Shown here: piece after piece, positions 35,959 to 44,333 of the stretch
How the letters are laid out: each line of letters opens with the position of its first letter
Numbering within the stretch: the first letter of the stretch is position 1
NCBI RefSeq assembly: GCF_900114535.1
Contig: NZ_FOTK01000007.1
Span: 124,001-188,000, forward strand
Direction: 5' to 3'
DNA: 64,000 nucleotides
From: Methylobacterium pseudosasicola
Lineage (GTDB): Bacteria > Pseudomonadota > Alphaproteobacteria > Rhizobiales > Beijerinckiaceae
The notes under the pieces: model-generated
The model's database searches: none
The model's input: only the letters and a program-made list of their open reading frames with translations
Told to the model about the DNA's origin: nothing
Program-made: the position numbers and the translations under genes

Positions 35959-38043
35959 TCAGGCGGCACGGACCGTGTCGAGGAACCGCGCGACCTCGGC
36001 GGTGAGGTGCTCGGACTGGCGCGAGAGCTCCGAGGCCGCGACTAGGACCTGATCGGCCGCCGCACCGGTCTCTTCGGCCGCTCCCGCGACACCGGCGATG
36101 TTGCTGGTGACCTCACCCGTGCCGGCGGCCGCCTGTGCGACGTTGCGGACGATCTCCTGCGTGGCCGCGCCCTGCTCCTCCACGGCGGCGGCAATGGAAG
36201 TTGCCACGCCGCTGATCTCCTGAATGCGCGCCGTGATCGCGCCGATGGCCGAGACGGCTTGGCCGGTCACACCCTGGATCTGGCCGATCTGTTGACCGAT
36301 CTCTTCGGTCGCCCTCGCAGTCTGCTCGGCGAGGGCCTTCACCTCCGCGGCCACAACGGCGAAGCCCCGGCCCGCCTCCCCGGCCCGGGCCGCCTCGATC
36401 GTGGCGTTCAAGGCAAGCAGGTTGGTCTGGCCGGCAATGTCGGAGATCAGTTGCACCACATCGCCGATCCGGCCCGCGGCCTCGCTCAACTCCTGTACGA
36501 AGCGGGCGGTCTGCCCGGCCTCGTCGACGGCGTTGTTCGCGAGCTTGGCCGAACCGTCCACCTGCCGGCCGATCTCCTGGACCGACGAACCCAGCTCCTC
36601 GGCTGCCGCCGCCACGGTGTTGACGTTGCTGGCCGCCTCGTCGGCGGCTGCAGCTGCGGCTCCGGACTGAGCGGAGGTCTGGCCGGCCATGCTCGACATT
36701 GCGCCCGCCGTCACCTGAAGCTCCGTGGCGGAGGACGACACCATGCCGATGATACCGCCCACCGCCTGCTCGAACGCCTCCGCCATCTGCCGCATGCCGG
36801 CCTTGCGCTCCGCCTCGGCGGCGACGCGGGCCGCGGCGGCCTCGGCCTCCAGCGCACGGGTGCGGATCAGGTTTTCCTTGAACACCTGTACGGCGGCCGC
36901 CATTGCGCCGATCTCGTTCTTCGTCTCTGTATCGGGGACGCGGATCTCGGTGTCGCCATCGGAAATCCGGCGCATCACCTGCGCCATCCGCTGTATCGGG
37001 AACGATACCTTGCGGATGCACAGGACGATCACGCCGGCACAGATCGCGATCACGGCGAGACCGCACAGCAGGTAGACGTACAGGCGGATCCGCGCCGCTT
37101 CGATCCGCCGCTCGATCTGATCGGAAACCAAGTCGAACAGGCGCTCCCGCAATTCGATGATTGACCGCATCGCCGGCACATATTGCGCGCCGAATTCCTG
37201 CACCGTGAGGTCGGAGGGGCGCCCAGCGAGGCTCTGCTCGACGATCCCGGCCGCGAGGCGCCGGCCGCCCTCCACGTACTTGGTTTGAAGCGTCCTCAGG
37301 AACTCGTCGACCCGGGCATCCTCGCCGATCTTGCCCCGCGCCAGGAGCATCTGCCGGATCTGGGCATCGACCTGCCCGCTCAGGCGGTTGTACTGGCCGA
37401 TCTCGGCGATGGTCATCGCCCGTTTGCCCACCAGGGCCGGTGTGAACACCGAGCCGATCTGACCCGCGACGTCGCGCAGTTCGGTGGCGGTCCGCGTCAT
37501 CGTCATCCAGGAGCCGAGGCGCGAATCGGCCGTCACCGCCATATCATCCGTGGCGTTCAGGGCCGCATCCAGGGCCGGCGGAACGGCGATCAGGGCGGCC
37601 ACCACCTCGGCCACCTCCTCCGGGCGCCGCTGCGACAGGGGCTGGCCCGTCAGGCCGTCGACCCGTCGGCGCGCGGCGCCGAGGAGGCGCGTGGCATCCG
37701 CCAAAGCAGCATCCGTCTGTGTCTTCCACTGCACCGGCAACGCCGCGACATCCGATGCGGCATCGCGCAACGCCGCGTCGGTCGCGCCACGGATCTCAGT
37801 CAGGGCCTTCTCGGTCGCGGCAGCCAGAGGCTGCTCGCTTCCGAGGGCCGCATTGGTCGGCCCGCGTTCCTGGGAGATCCGCGTCGAAGCTGCGAGCAAC
37901 GCCCGGGACACTGAGGCTCCAGTCCGGGAATCGATGCTGCCCCCGTAATCGTGGTGTTCTTTGAAAACCAATTGCCCAGTTACAGTCACGCATACGGTGC
38001 TGATTGCTGCAGTGACTAAAATGATCAATGTCGATATTTTCAA
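35959..38043 (-). CDS. Methyl-accepting chemotaxis protein with large periplasmic helical sensor
   Basis: 694 residues starting at TTG 38043, which has a strong AGGAGAG ribosome-binding site six bases upstream. A first membrane segment (residues 5-25) is followed by about 300 residues of helical sensor region. Its opening ([23 protein letters not shown]) recalls nitrate/nitrite-sensing (NIT-like) domains. A second membrane segment near 325-348, HAMP ([22 protein letters not shown]) and the signalling domain with the tip [20 protein letters not shown] follow. It ends FLDTVRAA with no CheR pentapeptide. Its HAMP-signalling part is most like the fourth receptor at 57.7 kb. Confidence 0.93.
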   Translation of the reverse strand: MKISTLIILVTAAISTVCVTVTGQLVFKEHHDYGGSIDSRTGASVSRALLAASTRISQERGPTNAALGSEQPLAAATEKALTEIRGATDAALRDAASDVAALPVQWKTQTDAALADATRLLGAARRRVDGLTGQPLSQRRPEEVAEVVAALIAVPPALDAALNATDDMAVTADSRLGSWMTMTRTATELRDVAGQIGSVFTPALVGKRAMTIAEIGQYNRLSGQVDAQIRQMLLARGKIGEDARVDEFLRTLQTKYVEGGRRLAAGIVEQSLAGRPSDLTVQEFGAQYVPAMRSIIELRERLFDLVSDQIERRIEAARIRLYVYLLCGLAVIAICAGVIVLCIRKVSFPIQRMAQVMRRISDGDTEIRVPDTETKNEIGAMAAAVQVFKENLIRTRALEAEAAAARVAAEAERKAGMRQMAEAFEQAVGGIIGMVSSSATELQVTAGAMSSMAGQTSAQSGAAAAAADEAASNVNTVAAAAEELGSSVQEIGRQVDGSAKLANNAVDEAGQTARFVQELSEAAGRIGDVVQLISDIAGQTNLLALNATIEAARAGEAGRGFAVVAAEVKALAEQTARATEEIGQQIGQIQGVTGQAVSAIGAITARIQEISGVATSIAAAVEEQGAATQEIVRNVAQAAAGTGEVTSNIAGVAGAAEETGAAADQVLVAASELSRQSEHLTAEVARFLDTVRAA

Positions 38044-38207
38044 AATTCTCTCCTATCTGTAAGTTTAATATAATTCCCTGTGAATGAAATTTTTATAACA
38101 TCTGGTCGGTCATTTTGAATAAAATTCGTTAGTTTTCCGAATCGACTAAACACGAATTCAATGAAAGTCACATTATTCTGCATAATTGCGCTATCTAAAT
38201 AAATTGT

Positions 38208-38236
38208 TTGACATCAATAATACCTATTTATATTAT
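38208..38236 (+). promoter_or_regulatory. Near-consensus sigma-70 promoter
   Basis: TTGACA at 38208-38213, exactly 17 bases, then TATTAT at 38231-38236: a perfect -35 box and a five-of-six -10 box at ideal spacing, in an AT-rich setting. It points toward the Crp/Fnr-family gene, whose start is about 570 bases further on, so it implies a long leader or a separate RNA. Confidence 0.6.
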
Positions 38237-38661
38237 TGCTATTCGCCGTCTAAAACGTATTTGCTGCGCGTTCTGGAACTCAACTTAAATTTTTCGTCCG
38301 TATGGGAAAACCCTGCTCGGATGGCAGATTCACACAAGACGAGCGATCGGCACGGCTGCGCGAACCGGTGCTTAAAGCTGAACGGTCCAACGCCAACGTA
38401 TCCTCAGAGCGATCCGCATCGCAGCGGGTCACGAGATCACGGCTGGCCAGCGTGATGCGTTAGAACTCATCGACGAGATTAAGCTTGTGTCCGGCTTGTG
38501 CGGAACCGGTGGACCGGACCAGTCGGGTCCAAGCCACCTCGACGTGCGTCGGATCTGCCGGCTCGACGATTATCGACCAATCGAGACTTGAGGGCTTCTT
38601 GGCTTCGAACGCTGCTTCAGCACCCATACGCCAGCCGCCGTGAGCATCACTATCCTACTGC

Positions 38662-38687
38662 GAAACTGTGCATTTGTGCACAGTTTC
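38662..38687. promoter_or_regulatory. CRP/FNR-like palindromic operator candidate
   Basis: GAAACTGTGCA and TGCACAGTTTC are perfect 11-base arms with a 4-base spacer. Inside is TGTGC-N6-GCACA, the same half-site geometry as the CRP consensus TGTGA-N6-TCACA with one symmetric base change. It lies 130 bases upstream of a Crp/Fnr-family regulator gene, suggesting autoregulation. Confidence 0.5.
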
Positions 38688-38816
38688 CGGCGGTGAGTAC
38701 CAATCAATCCACTATGGCAGAGGGGAAGTGTGGCTGCTATGTCGTGCCTGGATCGGCGCGCCCTTGAGCGCCGATCACGGCGAGACCGAGGGGACCCGCC
38801 GGTCGGCGGAGGCGCG

Positions 38817-39569
38817 ATGACGGGAACTCTTCACCAGAACGACAAGCATCCGTTTGTCCGCAAGATCGAAAGTATCGCCCTCTTCACACTCACGGACGAC
38901 GAACGGGCTGCGCTTCTCGCCCTGCCCCTCCAGATGACGCAGTTCGAGGCGTATCAGGACATCGTGCGCGAGGGCGATCGTCCCGCACGCTGCTTCGCGG
39001 TGTTCGAGGGGATCGCCTGCACCTACAAGACGACGCTGGGCGGCAAGCGGCAGGTCATGGCGTACCACGTCGCCGGCGACATACCCGACATCCAGAGCCT
39101 GCACCTCAAGGTCCTCGACATCAGCATCGGCACGGTCGGTCCGTGCCGGGTCGGCTTCGTCCAGCACGATGCGGTGCGGGCATTGCTGCGCGCGTTTCCA
39201 AGGTTGGACGACGTCCTGTGGCGCGCGACGCTGATCGACGCCGCCATGGTTCGCGAGTGGATGCTCAACACCGGCCGGCGCGACGCCTATGCCCGCATGG
39301 CCCATCTGTTCTGCGAGTTGGTGATCCGCCTGGGCGTCGTCGGCCTCGCCCCGGATCGGAGCTGCGAGATGCCGATGATCCAGCCGGAGCTGGCGGATGC
39401 CCTCGGGATCACGCCGGTGCACGTCAACCGCACGATCCGCGACCTGAAGGAAGCCGGATTGATCACGCTGCGCAGCCGGCGTCTGATCGTCCACGATTGG
39501 GAAGGATTGAAGGCCGCGGCCGAGTTCGACCCGGCCTACCTGCACCTGACCGACCCGGACCCGGCCTGA
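38817..39569 (+). CDS. Crp/Fnr family transcriptional regulator
   Basis: 250 residues from ATG at 38817, preceded by GGCGGAGG. The N-terminal cyclic-nucleotide-binding-like barrel is recognisable (IVREGDRPARCFAVFEGIA, VMAYHVAGDIPDIQSL), but the phosphate-binding GE-x-x-L...R-x-A signature of cAMP-binding CRP is not. No N-terminal Cys cluster of FNR is present. A dimerisation helix precedes the winged helix with recognition part MIQPELADALGITPVHVNRTIRDLKEAGLI. The effector is unknown; this type is abundant in Methylobacterium. The stop is 18 bases from the convergent PAS gene. Confidence 0.92.
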   Translation: MTGTLHQNDKHPFVRKIESIALFTLTDDERAALLALPLQMTQFEAYQDIVREGDRPARCFAVFEGIACTYKTTLGGKRQVMAYHVAGDIPDIQSLHLKVLDISIGTVGPCRVGFVQHDAVRALLRAFPRLDDVLWRATLIDAAMVREWMLNTGRRDAYARMAHLFCELVIRLGVVGLAPDRSCEMPMIQPELADALGITPVHVNRTIRDLKEAGLITLRSRRLIVHDWEGLKAAAEFDPAYLHLTDPDPA

Positions 39570-39587
39570 ATCCTGCCCGAGCCGGCC

Positions 39588-40202
39588 TCAGTTCATCTGC
39601 GTCCGGCGCAGGCGCTGCTCCTGCTCGGCGAGCTTGCGGCCGAGATCGAGCAGGAGTGCGTCCGCCCGGGCCTTGAGAGCCGGGTCCTCCAGTTCGCAGA
39701 TCGCCTGATGGGCAGCCATGGCGAAATCGGCCGCGCGCTCCAGCGGCGGCTCGGGCTCATGGAACTCGGTCATCTCGACGGCGCCGCTGCTGGCCTCGCC
39801 CATCCGGACATCGGTGATGTCCACGATGATCCCGCGGCCGCTGACCGGCTGCCCCCGATGGTCGTGCAGGAAGCGGCCCCGGCCCAGCACCCAGCGGGTG
39901 ACGCCGTCGGCCGAGCAGACCCGATACTCGATGACGTAGAGCCCACCGCCGCGGCCGCCCCTGTGGATATGGGCCTGCACCCGGTCCCGATCCTCCGGGT
40001 GGATGCTGGCGAGGAAGGCGTCGAGGGGCAGGCCAGCCTCGGCCTCCTTGGGATCGACGTTGAACAGCAGCGCCACGAACAGATCAGCCTGGATGCGGTC
40101 CGTGTCGGCATCCCATGACCAGTTGCCGATCACATCCAGCGCGTCGAGCGCGCCCTGGAACGCCGCACAAGTCCGGTTTTCGGAGAACTTCGGTTTTGGC
40201 AT
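39588..40202 (-). CDS. PAS-domain protein without output domain
   Basis: 204 residues from ATG at 40202. Residues about 15-125 form a PAS_3-type fold: LDVIGNWSWDADTDRIQAD, FLASIHPEDRDRVQAHI, YVIEYRVCSADGVTRWVLGRGRFL and the closing GIIVDITDVR. The last 80 residues are helical and end in a charged coiled coil (LLLDLGRKLAEQEQRLRR). No kinase, GGDEF or DNA-binding domain follows, so it must act by contacting another protein. Similar PAS-only proteins are frequent in Methylobacterium. It is convergent with the Crp/Fnr-type gene. Confidence 0.85.
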   Translation of the reverse strand: MPKPKFSENRTCAAFQGALDALDVIGNWSWDADTDRIQADLFVALLFNVDPKEAEAGLPLDAFLASIHPEDRDRVQAHIHRGGRGGGLYVIEYRVCSADGVTRWVLGRGRFLHDHRGQPVSGRGIIVDITDVRMGEASSGAVEMTEFHEPEPPLERAADFAMAAHQAICELEDPALKARADALLLDLGRKLAEQEQRLRRTQMN

Positions 40203-40411
40203 GCAGGGTCTGGTTCCGGACCGGAATCGAACCGGGTTTAGGCCATCACGTAACAACTTCAAGAAGAATAATCACATCTCACCGCAACTTTTGCGCGATT
40301 GTAACGCGTGGCGCCTGCCCGGTCTCTCCGATGCTATGACCGAGCTCCGCTCCAGTACCAGCGCCGATGTGCCTGTCGGGCGGGTTTCGCGATCGTCAAG
40401 AGTCCATCGCG

Positions 40412-40627
40412 TCACCGTGAGCCGGTTCCGGTGCTCGGCCGGGACAACCGTTCCGCCTCCGCGCGCCAGGAATCGCGCTCGACCTGGACCGCCTCGATCC
40501 GAGCATGCAGATGGCCGGCATCGATCGCCGTTTCCATCAGCATGTCCTGGGCGGCGGCCAGCTGGGCACGCAGCTCGGCATTCTCGGTGGCCAGCGCCAG
40601 GAGGAGAGCGGCCACGTCATCGCCCAT
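40412..40627 (-). CDS. Small coiled-coil hypothetical protein
   Basis: 71 residues, MGDDVAALLLALATENAELR onward, predicted almost entirely helical with heptad character (LATENAELRAQLAAAQDML, HARIEAVQVERDSWRAEAERL). Such small proteins often assist dimerisation of partners, but nothing nearby identifies one. It stands alone, 209 bases downstream of the PAS gene's start on the same strand but with its own ATG. No strong ribosome-binding site was seen. It is moderately likely to be real. Confidence 0.5.
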   Translation of the reverse strand: MGDDVAALLLALATENAELRAQLAAAQDMLMETAIDAGHLHARIEAVQVERDSWRAEAERLSRPSTGTGSR

Positions 40628-40756
40628 CCACGCCCCTCGCCTCCCACTTCCGAGCGGGCGCGTCTACCTGGGCCTGGGGCCGCCTACAACCATATCCGGC
40701 AAACTATTCACGGACGGCGCGCGCGAAATGCGACTGGCACCGCGCGCGACGATGGA

Positions 40757-41806
40757 TCAGCCCTCGATCACCCGCTCGTCGAGCTTGCGGTCGACGATCT
40801 GGACCGTGCGATCGATCTCGGCATCGGGGGAGCCGAGCTGGTGCGAAATCAGCTTCACCAGCAGGTCGACGCGCTCGATGAACGGCGTGCCGTTCGCCAC
40901 CGCCCGGGCGGCCGAGGACGGCTTGAGCAGGCTCTCGGCGGCCTTAGCGTATTTCTCGAACGGGACCTGATCCTGCGGGTCGGCACCGAGTTGCCGGGCG
41001 ATGCCGTCCACGTGCTCGTAGATGGCCCGGGACTTGGCGAGGTCGCCATGCACCGCGTCGCGGATCGATTGCGGCTCTTGCGGGGTGATGCAGCGGTAGT
41101 TGCCGGTGAGCAGCATCGACCATTTCGCCAGCGGGACGAACAGCGAATCGAACACCTTGAGCTTCACCGGCACGTCCTGGCCGTCGAGGCGCACGGCGTC
41201 GATATCGGCCTCCAGCTCGCGCAGCAGCCGATTATGCGCCTCATCCGCGAAGGTGGCGGCCTTGAAGTTCGTCGGCAGCCCGACGTGGAGCACGTTGGCC
41301 TCCTCGTCCGGCGGACGGAAGGCCTGCGGATCGGGCGAGCAGAGTGAGACCAGCCCAGGCTCGAACCGGTCCCAGACGCCGGCATTGGTGTAGGCGTCCT
41401 CGAGGTCCATCGCGGCGAGCGCCGGGATCCGCTTGAGATAGGGCAGCGGCGGCATGTTCATGATCGACAGGCATGGCAGCTTCGCCGCCGCGATCTTGAT
41501 CATCAGCACCCGGATCGTGTGGTTATTGTATTGCGGCTCCTGCATGGCGAGGCCGACCAGATCGTAGCGCGACGGGTCGATATCCTCCGGCGGGGCGGCG
41601 TCCAGGGTGCCGGGTAGGTCGCGCGACAGGATCGCGCGATGGTTCGGCTCGTCCCGCAGCTTGATGCGGACCTCGGTCCCCTCCCGGTTGATCAGGTCGG
41701 CGGTCTTCCGGCGGCAGACCAGGGTCACGTTGTGCCCGGCCATCAGAAGTTTGGTCGCCAGCAGAGAGCCGTACGACGCCCCCAGGATCAGGATGTTGCG
41801 GGGCAT
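40757..41806 (-). CDS. Ketopantoate reductase-fold NAD(P)-dependent protein
   Basis: 349 residues from ATG at 41806, which has GGGAG upstream. The N-terminus is a Rossmann fold of the ApbA/PanE type: ILILGASYGSLLATKLLMAGHNVTLVCRR, with G-x-x-x-G-x-x-x-A instead of the usual G-x-G-x-x-G. The C-terminal half is helical (LLRELEADIDAVRLDG, FDSLFVPLAKWSMLLTGNYRC). PanE reduces 2-dehydropantoate to pantoate, but this protein is longer than PanE (about 300), and the catalytic Lys in the expected context was not recognised. It may act on another keto acid. No pantothenate gene adjoins it. Confidence 0.7.
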   Translation of the reverse strand: MPRNILILGASYGSLLATKLLMAGHNVTLVCRRKTADLINREGTEVRIKLRDEPNHRAILSRDLPGTLDAAPPEDIDPSRYDLVGLAMQEPQYNNHTIRVLMIKIAAAKLPCLSIMNMPPLPYLKRIPALAAMDLEDAYTNAGVWDRFEPGLVSLCSPDPQAFRPPDEEANVLHVGLPTNFKAATFADEAHNRLLRELEADIDAVRLDGQDVPVKLKVFDSLFVPLAKWSMLLTGNYRCITPQEPQSIRDAVHGDLAKSRAIYEHVDGIARQLGADPQDQVPFEKYAKAAESLLKPSSAARAVANGTPFIERVDLLVKLISHQLGSPDAEIDRTVQIVDRKLDERVIEG

Positions 41807-42288
41807 GCTTCGACTCCCAAGGTCCGTCTTCGTCTTGTCCTGCGGCGAACCCGTATGGCGTACGGGTTCTGGCTTTCCGCATGGCCGCTCCGGCGGTGTG
41901 ACCGGCAGCGTAGCGAAGCTTGTCCTGGGATGCCACTCGGCTGGCATACCAAAAAATTTGACTGCGCCGGTGAGCAGGATTTTTGATGAGCGATGGGTCG
42001 CGCTCGCTTTCAGCGCGGACTGCCGATCGATCAGAAGCGTTTCGTAACGCGTGGGCGCTTACAGGTGATGCCTGTCGTGAGCGGTGATAATCCAAGCATT
42101 ACGCAGACAGGCATCGTCCGTGCCGGCACAAGCCGACGAACCGTTCGCAATCCGTCGATCCTGAAGCGGATGACCTGAAGAATCTCTATCCCGAGGCGCG
42201 TTCCGACAGGAGCACAGGCTCAGCCCGGCGCGTGCCTAGGGCCTTCACGGGCAGAACATTTCAAAACTGTTGTGGATAGATTAGAAAA
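41807..42288. other. Intergenic region between the reductase-fold gene and tRNA-Phe
   Basis: About 480 bases. The reductase-fold promoter should be near 41810-41950. An inverted repeat occupies 42067-42115. Short open frames here lack protein character. Confidence 0.5.
42067..42115. repeat. Inverted repeat with 29-base spacer
   Basis: GATGCCTGTC (42067-42076) and GACAGGCATC (42106-42115) are exact reverse complements. The spacing suits either a hairpin in RNA or two operator half-sites about four helical turns apart. It lies 260 bases upstream of the reductase-fold gene. Its function is unknown. Confidence 0.4.
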
Positions 42289-42320
42289 GCACCATCCACC
42301 GCTCAGCGGGATGATGGTGC
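42289..42320 (-). terminator. tRNA-Phe terminator overlapping the tRNA 3' end
   Basis: On the minus strand GCACCATC, 16 bases containing an inner CCGC-TGA-GCGG hairpin, and GATGGTGC form a stem followed by TTTTCTAA. The first six bases of the stem (GCACCA) are the last bases of the tRNA, including the encoded CCA. It is a Rho-independent terminator sharing sequence with the mature tRNA. Confidence 0.75.
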
Positions 42321-42390
42321 CCAGGGGCGGAATCGAACCACCGACACTGCGATTTTCAGTCGCATGCTCTACCAACTGAGCTACCTGGGC
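42315..42390 (-). tRNA. tRNA-Phe (anticodon GAA)
   Basis: A complete 76-base cloverleaf read on the minus strand: acceptor GCCCAGG/CCTGGGC, D-stem GCTC/GAGC, anticodon stem TGCGA/TCGCA with loop CTGAAAA (anticodon GAA), five-base variable loop, and T-arm GGTGG-TTCGATT-CCGCC. The CCA end is encoded in the genome. A promoter lies upstream and a terminator overlaps the 3' end, so it is transcribed alone. Confidence 0.98.
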
Positions 42391-42425
42391 GACGTCCGCG
42401 CCGCTGTGCGCCTCGGACGCCGCGG

Positions 42426-42454
42426 GGTATAGTGGGGAGTTTCCGGCCTGTCCA
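42426..42454 (-). promoter_or_regulatory. tRNA-Phe promoter
   Basis: On the minus strand TGGACA (-35), 17 bases, TATACC (-10). Five of six and four of six consensus matches occur at ideal spacing. The start would fall about 30 bases before the mature tRNA 5' end, a normal leader removed by RNase P. Confidence 0.6.
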
Positions 42455-42496
42455 GCCTTGCCGTGACATCGGCGTGACGGCGGGGCCGGAAAAATT

Positions 42497-42694
42497 TTAG
42501 CTCTCCTGATCCGGCTCCGGAGGCGGCGCGTCAGGATCGAGTTCTTCGGGAATCGCGTAGCGCTCGTTCAGCCAGCGGCCGAGATCGACATCGGCGCAGC
42601 GCTGCGAGCAGAACGGGCGGAATTCCTCGGTCTCGGGGCGCCGACAGATCGGGCAGGCGGGGCGGCGCTCTCGCGGAATGGGAATCTCGATCAT
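42497..42694 (-). CDS. yacG: DNA gyrase inhibitor YacG, zinc-binding
   Basis: 65 residues. YacG binds gyrase subunit B and inhibits its activity. The four-Cys zinc finger is intact: [29 protein letters not shown]. The [15 protein letters not shown] run is the family signature. Start ATG at 42694 overlaps the maf stop (ATGA). The maf-yacG pairing is common in alphaproteobacteria. Confidence 0.93.
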   Translation of the reverse strand: MIEIPIPRERRPACPICRRPETEEFRPFCSQRCADVDLGRWLNERYAIPEELDPDAPPPEPDQES

Positions 42695-43344
42695 GCGAGG
42701 CTGCCCCAGGCGGCCCGGACCGGATAGCCCTCGCCGTCGAGCAGGCTCATGGTCTCGTAGAGCGGCAGTCCGACCACGGCGCTGTACGAGCCGACGAGCT
42801 TGACCACGAAGGCTCCGGCGAGGCCCTGGATTGCGTAGCCGCCTGCCTTCCCGCGCCATTCGCCCGAAGCGAGATAGCCCTGGATGTCGCGGCCGGAGAG
42901 GCGCTTGAAGCGCACGCGGGTCTCGACGATCCGCTCCCGCCTTCCGTTCGGCGACAGCAGGCAGATCGCCGTGAAGACCCGGTGCGGCCGTCCGGAGAGG
43001 AGGCGCAGGCAATCGGCGGCCTCGTCCGGCCCCTCGGCCTTGGGCAGGACGCGGCGCCCCACCGCCACCACGGTGTCGGCGGCGAGGAGCCAGGTCGGCA
43101 CCTTCTGGTCCTGGTGATGCAGCGCGTCCTCCGCAGCGGCGAGCTTGGTGCGGGCGAGGCGACGGGCCAGTTCGCGCGGCGGCTCGGCCTTGCGGGGCGT
43201 CTCGTCGATATCGGCGGGCAGAAGCGAATCCGGCTCGATGCCGATCTGCTGCAGCAGCGCCAGGCGGCGCGGCGAGCCGGAGGCGAGCACGAACCGGGTG
43301 GCCGGCCCCTGTGTCGCGCCGATCGCTTCAGGTGTGGCGTCCAT
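42691..43344 (-). CDS. maf: Maf family nucleotide pyrophosphatase
   Basis: 217 residues from ATG at 43344. Maf proteins hydrolyse non-canonical or canonical nucleoside triphosphates and are linked to septum inhibition. Motifs: [18 protein letters not shown] at the N-terminus, [18 protein letters not shown] in the middle, [15 protein letters not shown], and [28 protein letters not shown] near the end. It is coupled to yacG downstream. An infA gene, often upstream of this pair in Rhizobiales, is not present. Confidence 0.94.
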   Translation of the reverse strand: MDATPEAIGATQGPATRFVLASGSPRRLALLQQIGIEPDSLLPADIDETPRKAEPPRELARRLARTKLAAAEDALHHQDQKVPTWLLAADTVVAVGRRVLPKAEGPDEAADCLRLLSGRPHRVFTAICLLSPNGRRERIVETRVRFKRLSGRDIQGYLASGEWRGKAGGYAIQGLAGAFVVKLVGSYSAVVGLPLYETMSLLDGEGYPVRAAWGSLA

Positions 43345-43716
43345 GATGTTCCGCTCGCACGTTCGGTCGAGCCCGCCCCGCGGTGCGGATGATCGCGCGA
43401 AGGGGCGGAACCTCCCCGGTTCTGCCCGGGCCGTCTCGATCTCCCCCGCCTGATAAGGGATGGGGTCGGGCTTGTGAACCGGACCGATCAGCACCGGTCG
43501 AGGCGTGCCGGCACGAGGCTTTCCGGACGGATGAACCCTCGCACAACGAGTCTCTCGCGAGGGACGCAGTCGAGGTCTCCGCTCAACCGACAATTGTTTG
43601 GCCAACAAGTCTTTATGAGGTCGGCTTAAGAAGACCACAAGGTTTCGCGCCGATCCGTAACCGTCCATTAACCAAAGCACGGCGAGAGTGCGAGCATCGA
43701 AACGGGATCGATTCCG
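43345..43716. other. Intergenic region upstream of maf
   Basis: About 370 bases between the divergent maf and a small plus-strand gene. It holds the perfect 10-base palindrome GTGCCGGCAC near 43507. No gene, RNA or clear promoter was recognised. Confidence 0.5.
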
Positions 43717-43926
43717 ATGCTGAACGCTGATCCGCTCCTGACGCGCCCGAAGCTCGTGAACGCCGCGCTCCTCGCCCGGGCTCTCGATGGCCTGAGGCCC
43801 CAGGTCAGCTCGTCGGCAGAGATGTGGCAGGCCCTCACCGATCATTACGTCGTCGACCTCGACGCCGTCGCCGCCCTCCTCCCGGCCGTCGAGCCGGAGA
43901 CCCAGTGGCTTTCCACGCGGGATTGA
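43717..43926 (+). CDS. Small hypothetical protein
   Basis: 69 residues, [19 protein letters not shown] to TQWLSTRD. It is helical and mildly acidic, with [22 protein letters not shown] in the first half and [16 protein letters not shown] in the second. No known domain. Codon third positions are GC-rich as in real neighbours. A weak GGGATCG may serve as ribosome-binding site. It is likely a lineage-specific gene. Confidence 0.5.
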   Translation: MLNADPLLTRPKLVNAALLARALDGLRPQVSSSAEMWQALTDHYVVDLDAVAALLPAVEPETQWLSTRD

Positions 43927-44087
43927 GCCCGGCGAAATCAATCGATTCGCAATATTCATCGCGGCTGGCACGCCGCATGCTTCAGGATCTCGGAATAGGC
44001 GAGGAAACGACCAGGCAACAACAACGCGGTGGCTCGGACGCCAGAGCACCCCGCGGACCTTTCGATCCATCGAAGCCGAGGTCCGTC

Positions 44088-44333
44088 ATGTCCGAATTGC
44101 TGTCCGTTGCCCTGGTCTGTGCCGGCACCCTGCTGGCGCAGGATTGCTCCCGCGATACCGCCCTCGACATCATCGTTTCGCCTGCCCACACGCCGATGGA
44201 GTGCCTGATGCACGCCCAGACCCTGGCAGCTCAAGCGGGGCTGCCCGGCGGTGGCGACCGCTACCTCAAGATCGCCTGCGAGCACCGCCGGACCGAGGCC
44301 GAGCCCGCCCCGATAATCCGCCGCGCCTCGTAA
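44088..44333 (+). CDS. Small conserved-type protein with possible signal peptide
   Basis: 81 residues from ATG at 44088, with CGAGG upstream. A short hydrophobic start (SELLSVALVCAGTLLAQ) may be a signal peptide. It is followed by CSRDTALDIIVSPAHTPMECLMHAQTLAAQ and KIACEHRR. The pattern DCS-R-TA ... TP-ECLM-Q-LAA ... CE is one I recognise from small uncharacterised Rhizobiales proteins. Three cysteines remain after the possible cleavage. Its function is unknown. An in-frame ATG at 43978 is less likely. Confidence 0.6.
   Translation: MSELLSVALVCAGTLLAQDCSRDTALDIIVSPAHTPMECLMHAQTLAAQAGLPGGGDRYLKIACEHRRTEAEPAPIIRRAS

Larger units (their letters stand above)
38044..38816. other. Low-GC intergenic region upstream of the Crp/Fnr-type gene
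   Basis: 770 bases between the divergent chemoreceptor and regulator genes. Positions 38044-38330 are strikingly AT-rich against the surroundings. It contains a near-consensus promoter (38208-38236) and an 11-bp perfect palindrome (38662-38687), listed separately. Open frames crossing it have no ribosome-binding site or recognisable protein character. The long stretch after the promoter may be an untranslated leader or a non-coding RNA. Confidence 0.6.

Noticed and set aside
38186..38455. 89-codon frame in the AT-rich gap
   Set aside because: Starts without a ribosome-binding site, spans the promoter, and changes from an Asn/Tyr-rich to an unrelated composition; not protein-like.
38330..38730. 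Transposase remnant in the gap before the Crp/Fnr gene
   Set aside because: The sequence looks degenerate, but no terminal repeats, target duplication or transposase motif could be read.
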